Of a stretch of DNA of 64,000 bases, positions 63,984 through 64,000 are shown piece by piece. The notes below the pieces were generated by a model. It did no database searches. It worked only from the letters and a program-made list of their open reading frames with translations, and had not been told where the DNA came from. Numbering within the stretch: the stretch's first letter is position 1; each line of letters opens with the position of its first letter. Both the position numbers and the translations under genes were made by a program. Source of the stretch: Triops longicaudatus (taxonomy: Eukaryota > Arthropoda > Branchiopoda > Notostraca > Triopsidae); assembly GCA_022885665.1 (NCBI GenBank), contig JAGQDJ010000016.1, positions 62,001 through 126,000 on the forward strand. Direction: 5' to 3'.

Positions 63984-64000
63984 GTAAGTGCACCAGTTTA

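Noticed and set aside
1..64000. tRNA, rRNA or CRISPR features
   Set aside because: I looked for tRNA B-box-like GGTTCGAAT motifs with a matching A box, rRNA blocks and regularly spaced repeats; nothing consistent was seen, though short or divergent RNA genes cannot be excluded by eye.

Overview
The window is nuclear DNA from an animal, most likely an arthropod. Genes are split by GT-AG introns, many only 38-75 bp long. The predicted proteins read as close relatives of animal Rab3, Timeless/Timeout, PIG-B, Phafin, cyclin-Q, the KMT2E/SETD5/upSET family and QORL2-type quinone oxidoreductases, and Rab3 is nearly identical to the insect protein. No bacterial, viral or CRISPR signature was seen. 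I rebuilt the exons by hand from reading frame, splice sites and remembered family conservation; the phases close in every model given.

Layout. Bases 1-19637 hold no gene I can support, only AT-rich DNA with a MITE-like element, one copy of a dispersed repeat, a 30-base T run and a few weak exon-like ORFs. A six-exon leucine-rich-repeat (LRR) receptor gene spans 19638-31813 (+), with repeat-bearing introns. It converges on a timeless/timeout gene on the minus strand (37114 down to 32355), for which only the N-terminal 655 codons are visible. Past a 3.7-kb spacer with a 50-bp near-perfect palindrome comes a compact block: Rab3 (40799-41769, +), a possible 61-aa small gene (42835-43078, +), PIG-B (43681-45796, +), a Phafin PH-FYVE gene (47058-48959, +), an unrecognised helical 383-aa protein (50933 down to 49322, -), cyclin-Q (51715-52808, +), an upSET/SETD5/KMT2E-like PHD-SET gene (53764-61431, +), and the first five exons of a mitochondrial-type quinone oxidoreductase-like gene (62757 to beyond the right edge, +).

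The genes do not form one pathway. They cover synaptic and endosomal traffic (Rab3, Phafin), GPI-anchor synthesis (PIG-B), replication and chromatin (Timeless, upSET), cell-cycle or transcriptional kinase control (cyclin-Q) and redox metabolism (QORL2-like). The least described items are the LRR receptor, the 383-aa protein, the 61-aa gene, the unexplained loss of the Timeless C-terminal half, and several short repeat families.
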